Shown in pieces: positions 1 through 10,644 of a DNA stretch of 64,000 bases. The notes under the pieces were generated by a model. That model was not told where the DNA came from. It saw only the letters and a program-made list of their open reading frames with translations, and searched no databases. Origin of the DNA: Chrysaora quinquecirrha (Eukaryota; Cnidaria; Scyphozoa; Semaeostomeae; Pelagiidae); the NCBI GenBank assembly GCA_014526335.1, contig JACTAT010000009.1, forward strand, positions 1,307,961 to 1,371,960, written 5' to 3'. How positions within the stretch are numbered: the first letter of the stretch is position 1; each line of letters starts with the position of its first letter. The position numbers and the translations under genes are program-made.

Positions 1-4
1 TCTT

Positions 5-1058
5 TCAGTGCCCCCTTTCCTTATTAGAACCCCAGGCTGATGGGTGATTATAAACAGGGTCGTTAATGATAGGAAACCCAATATACTGAAGATGTACACG
101 TATTTGATGCATTCTTCCAGTAGATGGGGTGCACCTCACAACACTTGACTGGCCATTGTAACTTTGAAATATAAATTCTGTTGTTGCTTCTTTCCCTCCT
201 TGTCAACTTGACAAACACCTACTTTGTGGGAAACAACTTTGATTGGCTCCTTACATATCACAGGGTCTTCAGGAAATTTCCTTTTACTCTACATAAATAT
301 TCCTTCTGAACAAGTCTTCCTTTAACACATTGCTCCAGCTCTTGAGCCTTCTCTTTTGTCTTTGCAAACATAAGAATACCTGATGTTAGCCTGTCTATCC
401 TGTGTATGGTATGTAAATTTTTCAAGCCATATTCTTCACCCAGTATAAAAACAGCAGTATTGTGTCTATATCTGCCACATGGATGCACAGGAATCGATGA
501 TGGTTTATCGATTACAACCATCAACTCACTGTTTTCAATGAACTCAAATGGTTTGTCAATAACTGGTGGCTCATGACGATGAACCTTTGTTTTTAATATA
601 TGATTTGATGTCAGTACTGTATCTTTACTAACTACTTTATCATTGAGAGTTATTTTCCCAATTTTTATTGCCTTTTCATAGTATTCCACAGTTTGCATTC
701 TAAACTCTTTCTTAAAAACATCAATAAGTGATTGGCCAAGCCACCTTCCTTTACAGTGAGCTGTAAAAGTAAAGAAATAGGGCTTGATATAACGCAAACC
801 ATTTTTACGTTCAAATGAAGTTTCTTTAAACATCTGATTGTCAAACCCTGGTTTGCTTTTTTTTCTTGGCTTTTTAGAAAAATTTCGTTCAAAACAAGAA
901 TTATTTTCAAATTGGTCATCATTATTTTCTTCTGGGGTTTTCCTTTTATTATTCTTGTTGGTGCAAGAAGAACTTGGCCTTTCCTCATCCAATACATCTC
1001 TTGGCTGGGCTACCTGGTCTGCCATGTCTTCTTTAGTTTCTTCCATATGACTATGCAA
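5..1058 (-). CDS. RPUSD2: RPUSD2-like RNA pseudouridine synthase (frame-disrupted)
   Basis: Predicted RluA-family pseudouridine synthase, an enzyme that isomerises uridine in RNA. The ATG at 1058 is the first after an in-frame stop. Residues about 1-75 are charged and disordered; then comes the RPUSD2-type block GLRYIKPYFFTFTAHCKGRW, an S4-like region, KPSSIPVHPCGRYRHNT and the catalytic aspartate in HRIDRLTSG. The uninterrupted frame ends at 258 after 266 codons, but family sequence goes on in other frames: PEDPVICKEP starts near 275, and EATTEF through GRMHQIRVHLQ and INDPVYN runs from about 190 to the stop at 5-7. Both shifts look like one missing base beside a short homopolymer (AAATTT near 275, TTTCCC near 192). 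A third missing base in the G run near 10-14 would extend the protein past the window. It is either a decaying gene or a real gene with sequencing indels. Family call is strong; intactness is not. Confidence 0.8.
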
Positions 1059-1606
1059 AACGAATGTGTGTTACTTTTTATTCCTTCTTGCTTTTTATTC
1101 TTACTCCTCTTCTGTCTTTTCAATCTTCATGCATGCTTCTTCCTGAGCTTCATGCTTAATATGATGGTCTTTCTTTTTCTTTTTACGATTATTGAGTTGA
1201 ATTGAATCCTCGACTTCAAGAGGCTGTCAGTAAAATCCCCAAGAATTTTCTGAGATGTTCTCGTGAATGAAACGTGTCCAAAGGCATGATAATAGCATGG
1301 TACACGTGAACATTTATCACGTGTAAGCATGAATCCGTTGTGCTCATTCGCTATGAACTTTCATTCCACATGTGCAATCGGCATGCACATTGAACTGTTT
1401 CTGGATTCGTCCAATTTCAGCTAATGAGCAAGCTGGAAATTATATTTTTGTCCAATCAGGAAGCACAGCGCCAAAGCATTAAAGCACTCATATTAGATTA
1501 CTGTCAACAATACAGCCAGTCTATCTTCACACGCGATTCTGAAAACATCCGAAATCTTAGTTCGCAAAGTTCACTGTAGTTTCAAGCAAGGAAATTCTTG
1601 TTAAAT
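1059..1606. promoter_or_regulatory. Divergent intergenic region, candidate bidirectional promoter
   Basis: This gap separates the minus-strand RPUSD2-like gene from a plus-strand ORF that starts at 1607. No coding signal with family resemblance is visible. The left half (1070-1200) is a T-rich tract that is the 5' leader of the RPUSD2-like gene. The role as a shared promoter is inferred only from the head-to-head layout; no TATA box or defined element was recognised. Confidence 0.25.
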
Positions 1607-1840
1607 ATGGATAGTTGTCAAACAAATAACAACTTTGGTTTCTGGAGAACTAAACCAGTGTTGATATTAGGATCTTCACCAAATGCATTCCAGAAAACGA
1701 ACAGCGGAACCTCAAATACTTCGGAGATGAATCCGGCCAGAAGTTTTGGGACGGAAATCGACCAAACAAGCAACATGCATCGAGATTTTTTGTCGTCTGT
1801 GTTTACGAGAAAGAACTTTCCACAGTCTGATGACAGCTAA
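1607..1840 (+). CDS. Small hypothetical protein (77 aa), unrecognised
   Basis: An open frame from ATG 1607 encodes 77 residues rich in Asn, Ser and Thr; an early stretch reads FWRTKPVLILGSSPNAFQ. I do not recognise a family. An AATAAA lies at about 1863. A second open stretch (about 1878-2007, starting right after a TTTTCAG acceptor-like sequence and reading NPEVDLEKEPSKTDFVGAYP) and a lysine-rich stretch ending near 2150 with another AATAAA suggest it could be the first exon of a small spliced gene, or the remains of one. No donor that keeps the frame open was found, so only the first ORF is annotated. Divergent from the RPUSD2-like gene. Confidence 0.3.
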   Translation: MDSCQTNNNFGFWRTKPVLILGSSPNAFQKTNSGTSNTSEMNPARSFGTEIDQTSNMHRDFLSSVFTRKNFPQSDDS

Positions 1841-2405
1841 AGAGTGATTTTGAATAGTTTGAAATAAATTTTGGCCTTTTCAGAATCCTGAAGTCGACCT
1901 GGAAAAAGAACCAAGCAAGACAGATTTCGTTGGGGCCTATCCGATGATGGCCTTATCTGCTTTGGTCTATCATACAACAGAAGAGATCACCAGCAATTTA
2001 CTATGGTAGTTGGCCATTGAGGCAAACGAAAATGCAACCGGCTAAAGTTGTGGACAGTCATAGGAGCCTGAAGTAAAGAACAAGTTTGAATCATCTGATG
2101 CTGCACCAGTGAAAGTGACAAAAAGGAAAGAGAATAAAGACTTTTAAGAAAAATTAAAAGAAACATTCGATCTTGAACTTTTTTAAGTTAGCTGCGTTTG
2201 TTATGTTCTAGTTCTACAAACATTTTTTAAATTGATAAATGTTGATTAAACTTACCTTAGAGGTAGTAATTTGTAGTAATTTTTTTTAATTTGAATTCAA
2301 ACTAGACTATCTAGTTTATATTTACTATGTATTTGGATAAAATTTATTTGTTAGAAGACGAAGTTGAATTGAAAAATAATTGATATTTGATTTGAAGTGT
2401 TTTTG

Positions 2406-2410
2406 TTGAT
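2406..2410. repeat. Target-site duplication (TTGAT), left copy of BEL/Pao element
   Basis: The five bases TTGAT immediately left of the element's left LTR are repeated at 8733-8737, immediately right of the right LTR. Confidence 0.93.
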
Positions 2411-2882
2411 TGTCGGGAATTAGATACTGTTAACCGCGACAATAAACTCACGCGTAGAATAAACCTCTCAGAAATAATACTTTTGAGCGTATATAGTCTC
2501 AGCGAAGTTAATTCACTACTCACAATTCTCTGTGTTCACAACTCACAACTTAACACTACGCATTCTACCGTTGTTTGCTTATATACTATTTGTAACGAAT
2601 GTTCTAGTAAGATAATTACGCAAAAATCATCATTACAATCTAGCTATTTTTAGTACCCTAGAAAGTTCTCGTAAAGTCCATTAGTTTCTAGAAGCTGAAT
2701 CATTCTGAGGCTAATTTCGAAAGCGAGGCTACATGGTTACAATTATGATTAGGCCTAAATGGCGATCTACAAATACGCAATGGCTGATTATGCTGAAAAT
2801 CAAAGGATTAAAGCTAAGTTACTAATGTTTCTAGATTGTTCGCATGCCTTGAATGCTCTGGAATCTTCTCGAATTCTCGACA
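2411..2882 (-). repeat. 3' LTR of BEL/Pao element
   Basis: 472-bp LTR, the downstream copy in element orientation. It is read on the minus strand as TGTCGAGAATTC to CCCGACA. It differs from the partner LTR at one base by eye. The polypurine tract abuts it at 2883-2893. Confidence 0.95.
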
Positions 2883-2893
2883 CACTCCCCCTA
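2883..2893 (-). other. Polypurine tract of the BEL/Pao element
   Basis: Directly before the 3' LTR the minus strand reads TAGGGGGAGTG, a purine run at the expected plus-strand priming site. Confidence 0.7.
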
Positions 2894-2937
2894 TTTGTTC
2901 TCGCAGAGAGCAAATATTGATTACGTTGTAAATGTAG

Positions 2938-5900
2938 TTATAGTTCTTCTTCTTCTTCTGCTATCACCCTAGTGATCTCCCTAGCGTCCACTGCAGCTCT
3001 TCTCTTCGGGCGAAACTCGGTAGCGGTTGGATTTAACTGCCCGTCTTTCCGTTCTGGCTCTATGTCACAGGATAACTCCAGCGGATACAACAGTTGAATT
3101 GCGCGCTCCAAATAAGATTTCCCGGTCCTGATTTTCGCTCCTCTGATGACCTTGTCTTTCCCTTCTATCAGTCCATCAACAATGCCCAAGTTCCACTTTC
3201 CTCTGTTCCTTTCATCGTTCTTTATAACTACTACATCACCGATCTTGATCGTTGGCAATTTGGACTTGTATTTCAGGTTGTGTCTTTCACGTAAAGCTCT
3301 GATGTATTCTCTTGTCCATCTAGACCAAAGCACGTCCTTGCACTTCCGAAGATATTTTGCACGCTTTCTCATGTCTTGATCTTCTATGTCCTCGACCTCT
3401 CCTTCTGGAATTGTGTTTGGTAAACCAAACTGAAGTGCATTTGGAGTTAGTATTGGAAGTTGAACGTCGTCCTCAACATAACTTAATGGTCGGTTGTTAA
3501 GTGTCACTTCAATATCCAAGATGATCTCTTCTAGCTCGTTCCATTTGAGATTGGCACTTCCTATTGTTTTGTACAGGGATTGCTTCACTAGACCAATCAG
3601 TCTTTCAAACTGGCCTCCCCACCAGGGAGCCCTGCTTAGATTGAACTGCCATGCGATGTTATCGTGTGCCAACAGGTTGCTGACTCGCTCTTCCTTCATG
3701 ATTTTTTGTAACCATTTCGATGCTGCAACAAATGTTCTCCCGTTATCGGAGTAGATTTTCTCTGGGCGACCTTTCCGTGCTACGAATCGCTTGAAGTTCT
3801 TGACGAACTCTGGCAGACTTTGGTCGGGCAACATCTCAAGGTAAATCGCTCTCGTTAAACTGCATGAAAATAGTAGAATGTAAGCCTTACCCAGCTGGTT
3901 AGCTTTCCTTTTATACTTCAGCGGTCCTGCATAGTCTAATCCGATCACTTGAAACGGCATGTTTCCTTCGGTTCTATCAACTGGTAGTTGTCCTGCAGGT
4001 GGCGCATTGAAAGCTACTGCTTGAAATCGTTTGCATCCATTGCAACTTCGTATCACTCGTTTTGTCAGCTGCCTCAGTCGAGGAATCCAGTATTTGCGGC
4101 GTACTTCTGTCATTGTCAGTCCAACTCCCCCATGCAGAGTCTTTAAATGGGCATCCATTACAAACTTCTCACTGTAAAGTCTATTCGACGGCAGGTACAC
4201 AGGATAAAACCCTTGAATTCTCCCTTGACATTCATAGATCCCATTGCTGTTTTGCTTAAGGTTCAACCTTAGACAGTCTCGTTTGAAGAATTCTGTGTCA
4301 GCAACAGCTCTCTGCTCCTTCCTCACCCAGAACCGTATCTGCTTCTCTGTCTCGTCTGTTGTCAGTGGTCCTCGAATTCTCTCAGATCTCTGCACCTTGC
4401 AGTTATTCAGAAATCGTGAAATCCAGGCACAGATGCGTATCGTTTTCCAAAAGCTGTGCTTTTCGAGGAGCTTGATGATTAGATCTTCTCTGTCAATGGT
4501 TGTTGCCAGAACCTGTTTAGTTAGCTTAGCTTCTGCTTCAGTATCTATATTTGGCTCAGTTTTTATGTCGTCTGGCCATTGCTCAATTGCTGATAACCAA
4601 TGAGGTCCAATCCACCAGGTTTCTCCTAACTTCGATGATACTGCTCCTCTGCTAGCTACATCAGCAGGATTCTTTTCTGTTGGAACGTGACGCCATTGGA
4701 TAAAACTTTTCTCTTGAATCTTTCTTACTCTATTCGCCACGAATTGCTTGTAATCACCGCTCCCTCTGATCCAATGTAGTGCTACTGAACTGTCAAGCCA
4801 GCCGGTTACTTTTCGGAATGGCAGTCCTTCCAACGCATCCTTGACATTCTCTACCAGATTCGCCGCCATATGAGCAGAAACGAGTTCAAGTCTTGGAATC
4901 GTCAATCCTTTCTTTGCTAAACGAGATCTTGCAGCTACAAGTCCCTGACTTAGTCCTGACTTTTGATGCACAACTGCATAGACGACTGCTGCGGTTCCTG
5001 TTCCACTCGTGTCACCAAATACGTGCAAATCAATTGCTTCGATCTGCTCCTGATAGGCTACAATGCTGCGTGGCACTTCAACCTCTGACGGTAAAGTCTT
5101 CAGGAACGTCTTCCACTGTTTATGTATGAAGTCTGGAACCTCTTTATCCCATGGTATGTTTTCGTCGCATATAGCTCGGTAGACCTTTTTCCCATTCAAT
5201 GTTATTGGTGATGCAAGACCAAGTGGGTCAAAAATTGAAGCAAGAAATCGCAAAATACCTCGTTTTGTGCCATCCTCTTTCTCTTGTGGAAACATGACCT
5301 TTAGGGTGTCACTCGTCTTGTTCCAAGTTAAACCTAGTATCCTTGTTTCGTTGGGCTTTGCTCCAAGTTGTTGTTTAGCATAAGTATTCTCTGCATCTGG
5401 ATCAACATCTTCACCTTCTAACTCTGGGATGTTTGAGTGCCATTTATGCAGCTTGAACTGTGCCTTCCCAAAAATTTCCACTGCACTGTCTTTCAGATGA
5501 TGAACTTCTTGAATGCTGTTTGCACCGGTGATTATGTCATCAACATAAAGCGACTTCGATATTTCCTTGACTTCTTCTGGATACTCAGATTCGTAGCTCT
5601 TTAGATGTTCTTCAATGGTGCCTCCCAAAATGAATGGACTTTGGACAAGGCCGAATAATGCCCTCGTAAAACGGTAAACTTCAACTTGTGACGGGTTTTT
5701 GTTCTTTATCCAGTGAAATCTTAAGGCGTCCCTGTCCTCCTCTCTAATCCTCACCTGCAGAAAAGCCTTCTCCAGATCTCCCGTCAGCGCAACTGGCTTG
5801 AACCGGTTTCGCACCAAGACGCTCCACATGAGGTTTTGCAGTGGAGGTCCTATCTCTAAGCAGTCATTCAGTGATGGAGTATTTTCACTTGCTCTTGCTG

Positions 5901-8169
5901 ATGCGTCGTAAACGATTCGTGTTTTTGTACTCTCTGCAAGCTCTCTCACAACTGGTTTGTGTGGTATGTAGAATTCTTTGCCCTTTGATTCTGATGGCGC
6001 TTTTTCAATGATTCCCTCTTCTAATTGTTTTTGAATGATTTGATCGTATTCTGCAAGTAGTGCTGGATCTCTTTTAAGTCTTCTCACCAGGCTTGAAAGT
6101 CTTCCCAAGCTTCCATTTTGATTGTTTTGAAGTTGAGGGTGCCCTATTTTCCACAACAGTCCTGTCTCATACCAGCCTTCAGGACTCCGGACCAGCTGAG
6201 CTTTGAATTCATCGTAAACTGACATCTGGTCTCCAGTTGGTCTGTCTTTTAGCCCTAAGACGTCCAGGCTGCACAGCTTCTCGTAGTCTGCTGCAGAGGA
6301 TTGAGTTAAGTAGACATTGTCCAGGTTTGACTCTGCGCCAGGTGACATCAGTGCCCATCCCAATGCTGTCTGCTCTGCAACTGGTTCTCCAGGCTGTCCT
6401 ACTCTTGGGCTCGCGTTCATCTTGATCTTCGAATATTCGCTTGCTCCTAAGATCATATGTATTGGCAGCTCGGGCTTGGTATCAGTATCATCCATTTCGA
6501 CCCCTTCTAAGTGTTTGTGTGCTATAATCAATTGCTTATAGTTGGGGTTTGATAGAGATAATAAAACAGGCTTGTCAACTTTGCTCACATTAATGCTCAG
6601 CTGAAAATTGTCTTTGAGGTTTGAAACCGTGACTGCATAAATATCCATTCTCTTGCTCGTGGAATGCATCATCATGTCGATTTGTCTGTGTTCTCTCCGA
6701 GTAGGTCCCTTGTTAAGTTTTTCACTCAGCGTTGCCGAGATATAAGAGCTTCCTGCACCAGTATCTAGTAGTGCTCTGCATTTTATTCCATCCACTTTTA
6801 CTACAACAACTGGGTAAATTACAGCTCCCTCTCCAGTTGTTACCAGGACTTGATTCGCTCCTTTGTCGCAGATTGAGGTGTGGTGTCTGCCTTTACACTT
6901 TTGACAGTCGGCTTTACTGCGGCATTCAGATGCTCTGTGCTTGGTACCAGTGCAGTTGAAACAAAGTCTTTTGGAACTAAGCATCTTTCTCCTCTCAGCT
7001 ACATCTGTTACATTGTCACATTCACTGGATTTGTGATTGCTCGCCTCACAGTAGACACAACCTCGCAGCTTCCATTCTTGCTGTTTCACTTGAAGCACTT
7101 TATCTCTTCTTTGTACTTTGAATCCCTTGTCATTAGTAAATGCATCATGTTTGCTCTCATTTAGTGGAATCGGATTTCGTTCACACCATTTACGAAGGGC
7201 CTCGACTAGTTGACTAAACCCCCACTCTTGCCAATCATCATCCATTCTGACTAAATCAGCTCTAATGCCTGGTAATTTGTCCAATGTCAAGCGTACGTAA
7301 CCAGTTACTTCTCTCAACTTCCCCATGGTTTCTAAAACTTGCACATTTGTAACCAACTTCTCGTAAAATTCGTGGATCTTGGCAGGGCTTGTTCCGTGAA
7401 TTGATGGTAAATTCAGCAGGTTTTGGATGTGGGCATTGGCGACTTCACTTGGCTTCCCGTATCTAGTTTTCAGGATTTGTTTAGCACGCTCATAACCCTC
7501 GGTCGTGAACGGTAGTCCATCAATTATCAGACGTACCTTTGGTATCAGCAGCTCCTTCAGGTATGAAAATTTTGCCACTTGTCCAATTTCCGCATGGTCA
7601 ATTTCAGCTTCAAATTGGCTCCAAAACCTTTGCCAATCAATGTGCGTCCCTTGAAACTTTGTGATGATCAGCTTCGGTAGTTTGGCTTTTGGTGTACGAT
7701 CTTTGTGCAACTGTAATTTCTCTCGTTCTTCCTCCAATCTTCTGTCGAACTCTCTCTTTATTTTCAGCTTCTCTTCTTCGAGTCTGAGGTCCTCTTCGAG
7801 CTGGCGTCGTCTTCTCAGTTCTATGATCTCTTCCTCTCGTTGTCTCTCCTCCCCCAGTGCCTTTTCTTTCAAGGCTGCTATTTTTTCTTGAACCTCACCA
7901 ACAGTTTCTTCGTATAGAGCGATATTTTCGTCTATCCCTTGACTCCAATCTCTGACTTCTTCGAGATCTTTTCCACTCGCGATTTTCAGTTTCTGCATTT
8001 GAACTTTCAGATCTTCAACCTCCTCTAATTGATTTTCGATTGTCTTCAAATGACGCTGCAAAGGCTTTATCGCATTCTTGCTCAAAATCGTTCCTGTATT
8101 TTGTTGAGTGTACTTTAGCATTTGAATTGCTGCATTGATTTTCTCCTGTACTGTATCCGCTGTCTCCAT
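2938..8169 (-). CDS. BEL/Pao Gag-Pol polyprotein, intact
   Basis: Polyprotein of the retrotransposon, 1,743 residues from the METADTVQEK start (ATG at 8169). In order: a coiled-coil, Glu/Arg-rich gag N-terminus (to about 155); the gag region with KLPKLIITKFQG (DUF1759 type); three CCHC-like knuckles near residues 368, 402 and 422; an aspartic protease with LLDTGAG near 469 (peptidase A17 type); reverse transcriptase with YVDD near 875; an RNase H region with HVFGDTSGTG; integrase with HHCC zinc finger near 1345 and DDE triad near 1411, 1475 and 1522; and a C-terminal chromo-like DUF5641 region (IGDVVVIKNDERNRGKWNLG). No stops or frameshifts were seen and all catalytic motifs are present, so the element looks capable of activity. 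The in-frame ATG at 8373 in the LTR was rejected as start because it precedes the primer-binding site. Confidence 0.95.
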   Translation of the reverse strand: METADTVQEKINAAIQMLKYTQQNTGTILSKNAIKPLQRHLKTIENQLEEVEDLKVQMQKLKIASGKDLEEVRDWSQGIDENIALYEETVGEVQEKIAALKEKALGEERQREEEIIELRRRRQLEEDLRLEEEKLKIKREFDRRLEEEREKLQLHKDRTPKAKLPKLIITKFQGTHIDWQRFWSQFEAEIDHAEIGQVAKFSYLKELLIPKVRLIIDGLPFTTEGYERAKQILKTRYGKPSEVANAHIQNLLNLPSIHGTSPAKIHEFYEKLVTNVQVLETMGKLREVTGYVRLTLDKLPGIRADLVRMDDDWQEWGFSQLVEALRKWCERNPIPLNESKHDAFTNDKGFKVQRRDKVLQVKQQEWKLRGCVYCEASNHKSSECDNVTDVAERRKMLSSKRLCFNCTGTKHRASECRSKADCQKCKGRHHTSICDKGANQVLVTTGEGAVIYPVVVVKVDGIKCRALLDTGAGSSYISATLSEKLNKGPTRREHRQIDMMMHSTSKRMDIYAVTVSNLKDNFQLSINVSKVDKPVLLSLSNPNYKQLIIAHKHLEGVEMDDTDTKPELPIHMILGASEYSKIKMNASPRVGQPGEPVAEQTALGWALMSPGAESNLDNVYLTQSSAADYEKLCSLDVLGLKDRPTGDQMSVYDEFKAQLVRSPEGWYETGLLWKIGHPQLQNNQNGSLGRLSSLVRRLKRDPALLAEYDQIIQKQLEEGIIEKAPSESKGKEFYIPHKPVVRELAESTKTRIVYDASARASENTPSLNDCLEIGPPLQNLMWSVLVRNRFKPVALTGDLEKAFLQVRIREEDRDALRFHWIKNKNPSQVEVYRFTRALFGLVQSPFILGGTIEEHLKSYESEYPEEVKEISKSLYVDDIITGANSIQEVHHLKDSAVEIFGKAQFKLHKWHSNIPELEGEDVDPDAENTYAKQQLGAKPNETRILGLTWNKTSDTLKVMFPQEKEDGTKRGILRFLASIFDPLGLASPITLNGKKVYRAICDENIPWDKEVPDFIHKQWKTFLKTLPSEVEVPRSIVAYQEQIEAIDLHVFGDTSGTGTAAVVYAVVHQKSGLSQGLVAARSRLAKKGLTIPRLELVSAHMAANLVENVKDALEGLPFRKVTGWLDSSVALHWIRGSGDYKQFVANRVRKIQEKSFIQWRHVPTEKNPADVASRGAVSSKLGETWWIGPHWLSAIEQWPDDIKTEPNIDTEAEAKLTKQVLATTIDREDLIIKLLEKHSFWKTIRICAWISRFLNNCKVQRSERIRGPLTTDETEKQIRFWVRKEQRAVADTEFFKRDCLRLNLKQNSNGIYECQGRIQGFYPVYLPSNRLYSEKFVMDAHLKTLHGGVGLTMTEVRRKYWIPRLRQLTKRVIRSCNGCKRFQAVAFNAPPAGQLPVDRTEGNMPFQVIGLDYAGPLKYKRKANQLGKAYILLFSCSLTRAIYLEMLPDQSLPEFVKNFKRFVARKGRPEKIYSDNGRTFVAASKWLQKIMKEERVSNLLAHDNIAWQFNLSRAPWWGGQFERLIGLVKQSLYKTIGSANLKWNELEEIILDIEVTLNNRPLSYVEDDVQLPILTPNALQFGLPNTIPEGEVEDIEDQDMRKRAKYLRKCKDVLWSRWTREYIRALRERHNLKYKSKLPTIKIGDVVVIKNDERNRGKWNLGIVDGLIEGKDKVIRGAKIRTGKSYLERAIQLLYPLELSCDIEPERKDGQLNPTATEFRPKRRAAVDAREITRVIAEEEEEL

Positions 8170-8240
8170 GTTTCTTCTCTCCCTTGAATAAAGTTTGTTT
8201 CTCTTGATGTATATCTTCGATGTTACTTTGTTAACGATTC

Positions 8241-8257
8241 TCCCATCTGGGGTGCCA
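8241..8257 (-). other. Primer-binding-site-like sequence of the BEL/Pao element
   Basis: Three bases inside the 5' LTR boundary the minus strand reads TGGCACCCCAGATGGGA. It begins with TGG, complementary to a tRNA 3' CCA, at the usual place for reverse-transcription priming. The tRNA species was not identified. Confidence 0.6.
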
Positions 8258-8260
8258 CTT

Positions 8261-8732
8261 TGTCGGGAATTAGATACTGTTAACCGCGACAATAAACTCA
8301 CGCGTAGAATAAACCTCTCAGAAATAATACTTTTGAGCGTATATAGTCTCAGCGAAGTTAATTCACTACTCACAATTCTCTGTGTTCACAACTCACAACT
8401 TAACACTACGCATTCTACCGTTGTTTGCTTATATACTATTTGTAACGAATGTTCTAGTAAGATAATTACGCAAAAATCATCATTACAATCTAGCTATTTT
8501 TAGTACCCTAGAAAGTTCTCGTAAAGTCCATTAGTTTCTAGAAGCTGAATCATTCTGAGGCTAATTTCGAAAGCGAGGCTACATGGTTACAATTATGATT
8601 AGGCCTAAATGGCGATCTACAAATACGCAATGGCTGATTATGCTGAAAATCAAAGGATTAAAGCTAAGTTACTAATGTTTCTAGATTGTTCGCATGCCTT
8701 GAATGTTCTGGAATCTTCTCGAATTCTCGACA
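8261..8732 (-). repeat. 5' LTR of BEL/Pao element (promoter LTR)
   Basis: 472-bp LTR upstream of gag-pol. On the minus strand it holds a TATA-like AGTATATAAGC (complement of 8428-8438) that could position transcription. An open frame in phase with gag-pol runs back into this LTR to 8373, but the start there lies upstream of the primer-binding site and is unlikely to be used. Confidence 0.95.
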
Positions 8733-8737
8733 TTGAT
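8733..8737. repeat. Target-site duplication (TTGAT), right copy
   Basis: Matches 2406-2410 exactly; together they define the insertion point of the BEL/Pao element. Confidence 0.93.
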
Positions 8738-10040
8738 CCTTTTTGAAACTTGAAAATCCGGGGTAAAAAGTAGTAAACACAGCCATTGAAAATTTGGTCA
8801 CGTGAACAAATCCTGTTTATCCGGATGTTCTGCAAAGCACGCAACAACAAACTTGGTTTTTATGTTTGAAGAATTCAAACATTATGTAGGGGTTTTCTGC
8901 AAACCGGAAGAAATATACCTACCTAGATAGATAGGAATCAGGAATGTTGTAACAATAAGATCGGAATTTCTATTCTCTGTGCACACAATTTAAACAATCA
9001 TTGAGTTGATTAATTATTTTAATTGCAATTCAAATGCATACAATCAAAACAATCGAAGAGGTTGTTCCCAGTCTTCGAAATTTGGCATCAGTTTGAACAA
9101 CAAACTCATTAGGAAACCATTAGCCAGCATGCGTTAAAATCTGGAACAAACAGAAAAGCTGGGAACTCGTGGAATGAGTGGGAATAAACGGAACTGAATG
9201 GAACCATTGTAGGCATGCTGAAAAAAGTGGAATAACTTGGAATCGGAGGAACAAAAGGAACAAAGTAGAAATCGGTGGGAATAAATGAGAACGAGAGGTG
9301 ACAAGGTGGAACAAACGGGGAATCACTGAAGAAGATGGAGGAACAACTCAGAAAAAGGAAATTACCGCAAACAAGCGAGAGCAAATTGATACTAAATGGG
9401 GATCAATGACGATTGCGGGTGAAAGCAGGAACAAAGCCTGAAACAGCTAGAATCACAGGGAACAATTGTGGAGATTTATCCACACTGCAAGCTGCAATGT
9501 TTAGGCTTATCTCAGGCTGATCTTAGCTGATCTCATTCTTCAAACATGGCTAATGGGTACCTTTAATCCAGATAGCAATTGAACCTTTCGCAACATGTTG
9601 CACAGTTTCACTTTCTTCGCTTGCCTGTGTGCAATCAGGCAATGAACTGCTTCATCTTATGCCATAACGAGAAACCTGTTTCAGTGCTAGCAAAAGAATT
9701 TTTCGTGCTTTCTCGCGATTGTTGTTTTTCGATAGTGCATCATAGATGACATGAGAGCTTTCTAATGTGACAATCCTATTCAATTTGAGTAACAGTTAAG
9801 GTGAGAAAACGATCATTTTGGTGATAAAGATCTTTGATGGTTTAGGATGATGACGTCATTTTGAGAATTCCCGCAAAACAAGCTTACATGTCTTGAGTGA
9901 TATATTTCAGCATTGGTTGAAAACATTTTGTTTGAAAACAACAGTTGACTGAATCGTAGGGAAAGAACCTGTGCATACAAGAATGAGACCCATTTGGTTC
10001 CTTTCTCTTTTATTTGGATCCGATCCAGATTCTAAAGTTC
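8738..10040. other. Intergenic region with degenerate GGAA-type repeat
   Basis: No gene recognised. From about 9130 to 9460 the plus strand is a degenerate array of GGAAC/GGAAT-type words (for example GTGGGAATAAACGGAAC), which produces spurious Phe/Pro/Ser-rich open frames on the other strand. The rest is unique-looking AT-rich DNA. Confidence 0.5.
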
Positions 10041-10059
10041 ATCCGGAACGGGCCGAAAG

Positions 10060-10270
10060 TATACTCATCGTCATTATCACTATTGTCATTATCATGATAA
10101 TCATTCTCACCATGTCACAATCATCATCGTCATCATAGTCGTTGTCTTGGTCATCATTATCATCATCGTCATCATCATCATCATAAACACCATCATCAAC
10201 ATCGCCACCACCATTATCATCATCATCATCATCCATCATAATCACCATCATCATCATCGCCACCACCATT

Positions 10271-10307
<37 letters not shown>

Positions 10308-10370
10308 CCATTATCAACATCGCCACCACCATTATCATCATCATCATCATCCATCATCATCATCCATCAT

Positions 10371-10408
<38 letters not shown>

Positions 10409-10460
10409 CCATTATCATCATTATTATATCATCTATCATCATCACCTTCATCGTCATTAT

Positions 10461-10525
<65 letters not shown>

Positions 10526-10595
10526 CCATTATCAACATCGTCACCACCATTATCATCATCATCATCATCCATCATCATCATCCATCATAATCACC

Positions 10596-10644
<49 letters not shown>

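Larger units (their letters stand above)
2411..8732 (-). mobile_element. Complete BEL/Pao LTR retrotransposon, recent insertion
   Basis: Two 472-bp direct repeats (2411-2882 and 8261-8732) flank a single 1,743-codon gag-pol frame read on the minus strand. The element is bounded by a perfect 5-bp target duplication TTGAT (2406-2410 and 8733-8737), as expected for BEL/Pao integrases. LTRs begin TGTCG and end CGACA. A primer-binding-site-like sequence and a polypurine tract are in the correct places. The domain order, with aspartic protease before reverse transcriptase and RNase H, then integrase and a C-terminal extension, plus gag zinc knuckles and no separate envelope frame, identifies the BEL/Pao superfamily. 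By eye, the two LTRs differ at one position (C at 2855 versus T at 8706), so insertion is very recent. Confidence 0.97.

Noticed and set aside
8170..8373. In-frame ATG extending gag-pol by 68 codons into the 5' LTR
   Set aside because: It lies upstream of the primer-binding site and across the LTR boundary; METADTVQEK at 8169 is the natural gag start.
9109..9384. 91-codon minus-strand frame rich in Phe and Pro
   Set aside because: It arises from a degenerate GGAAC/GGAAT repeat and has no domain features.
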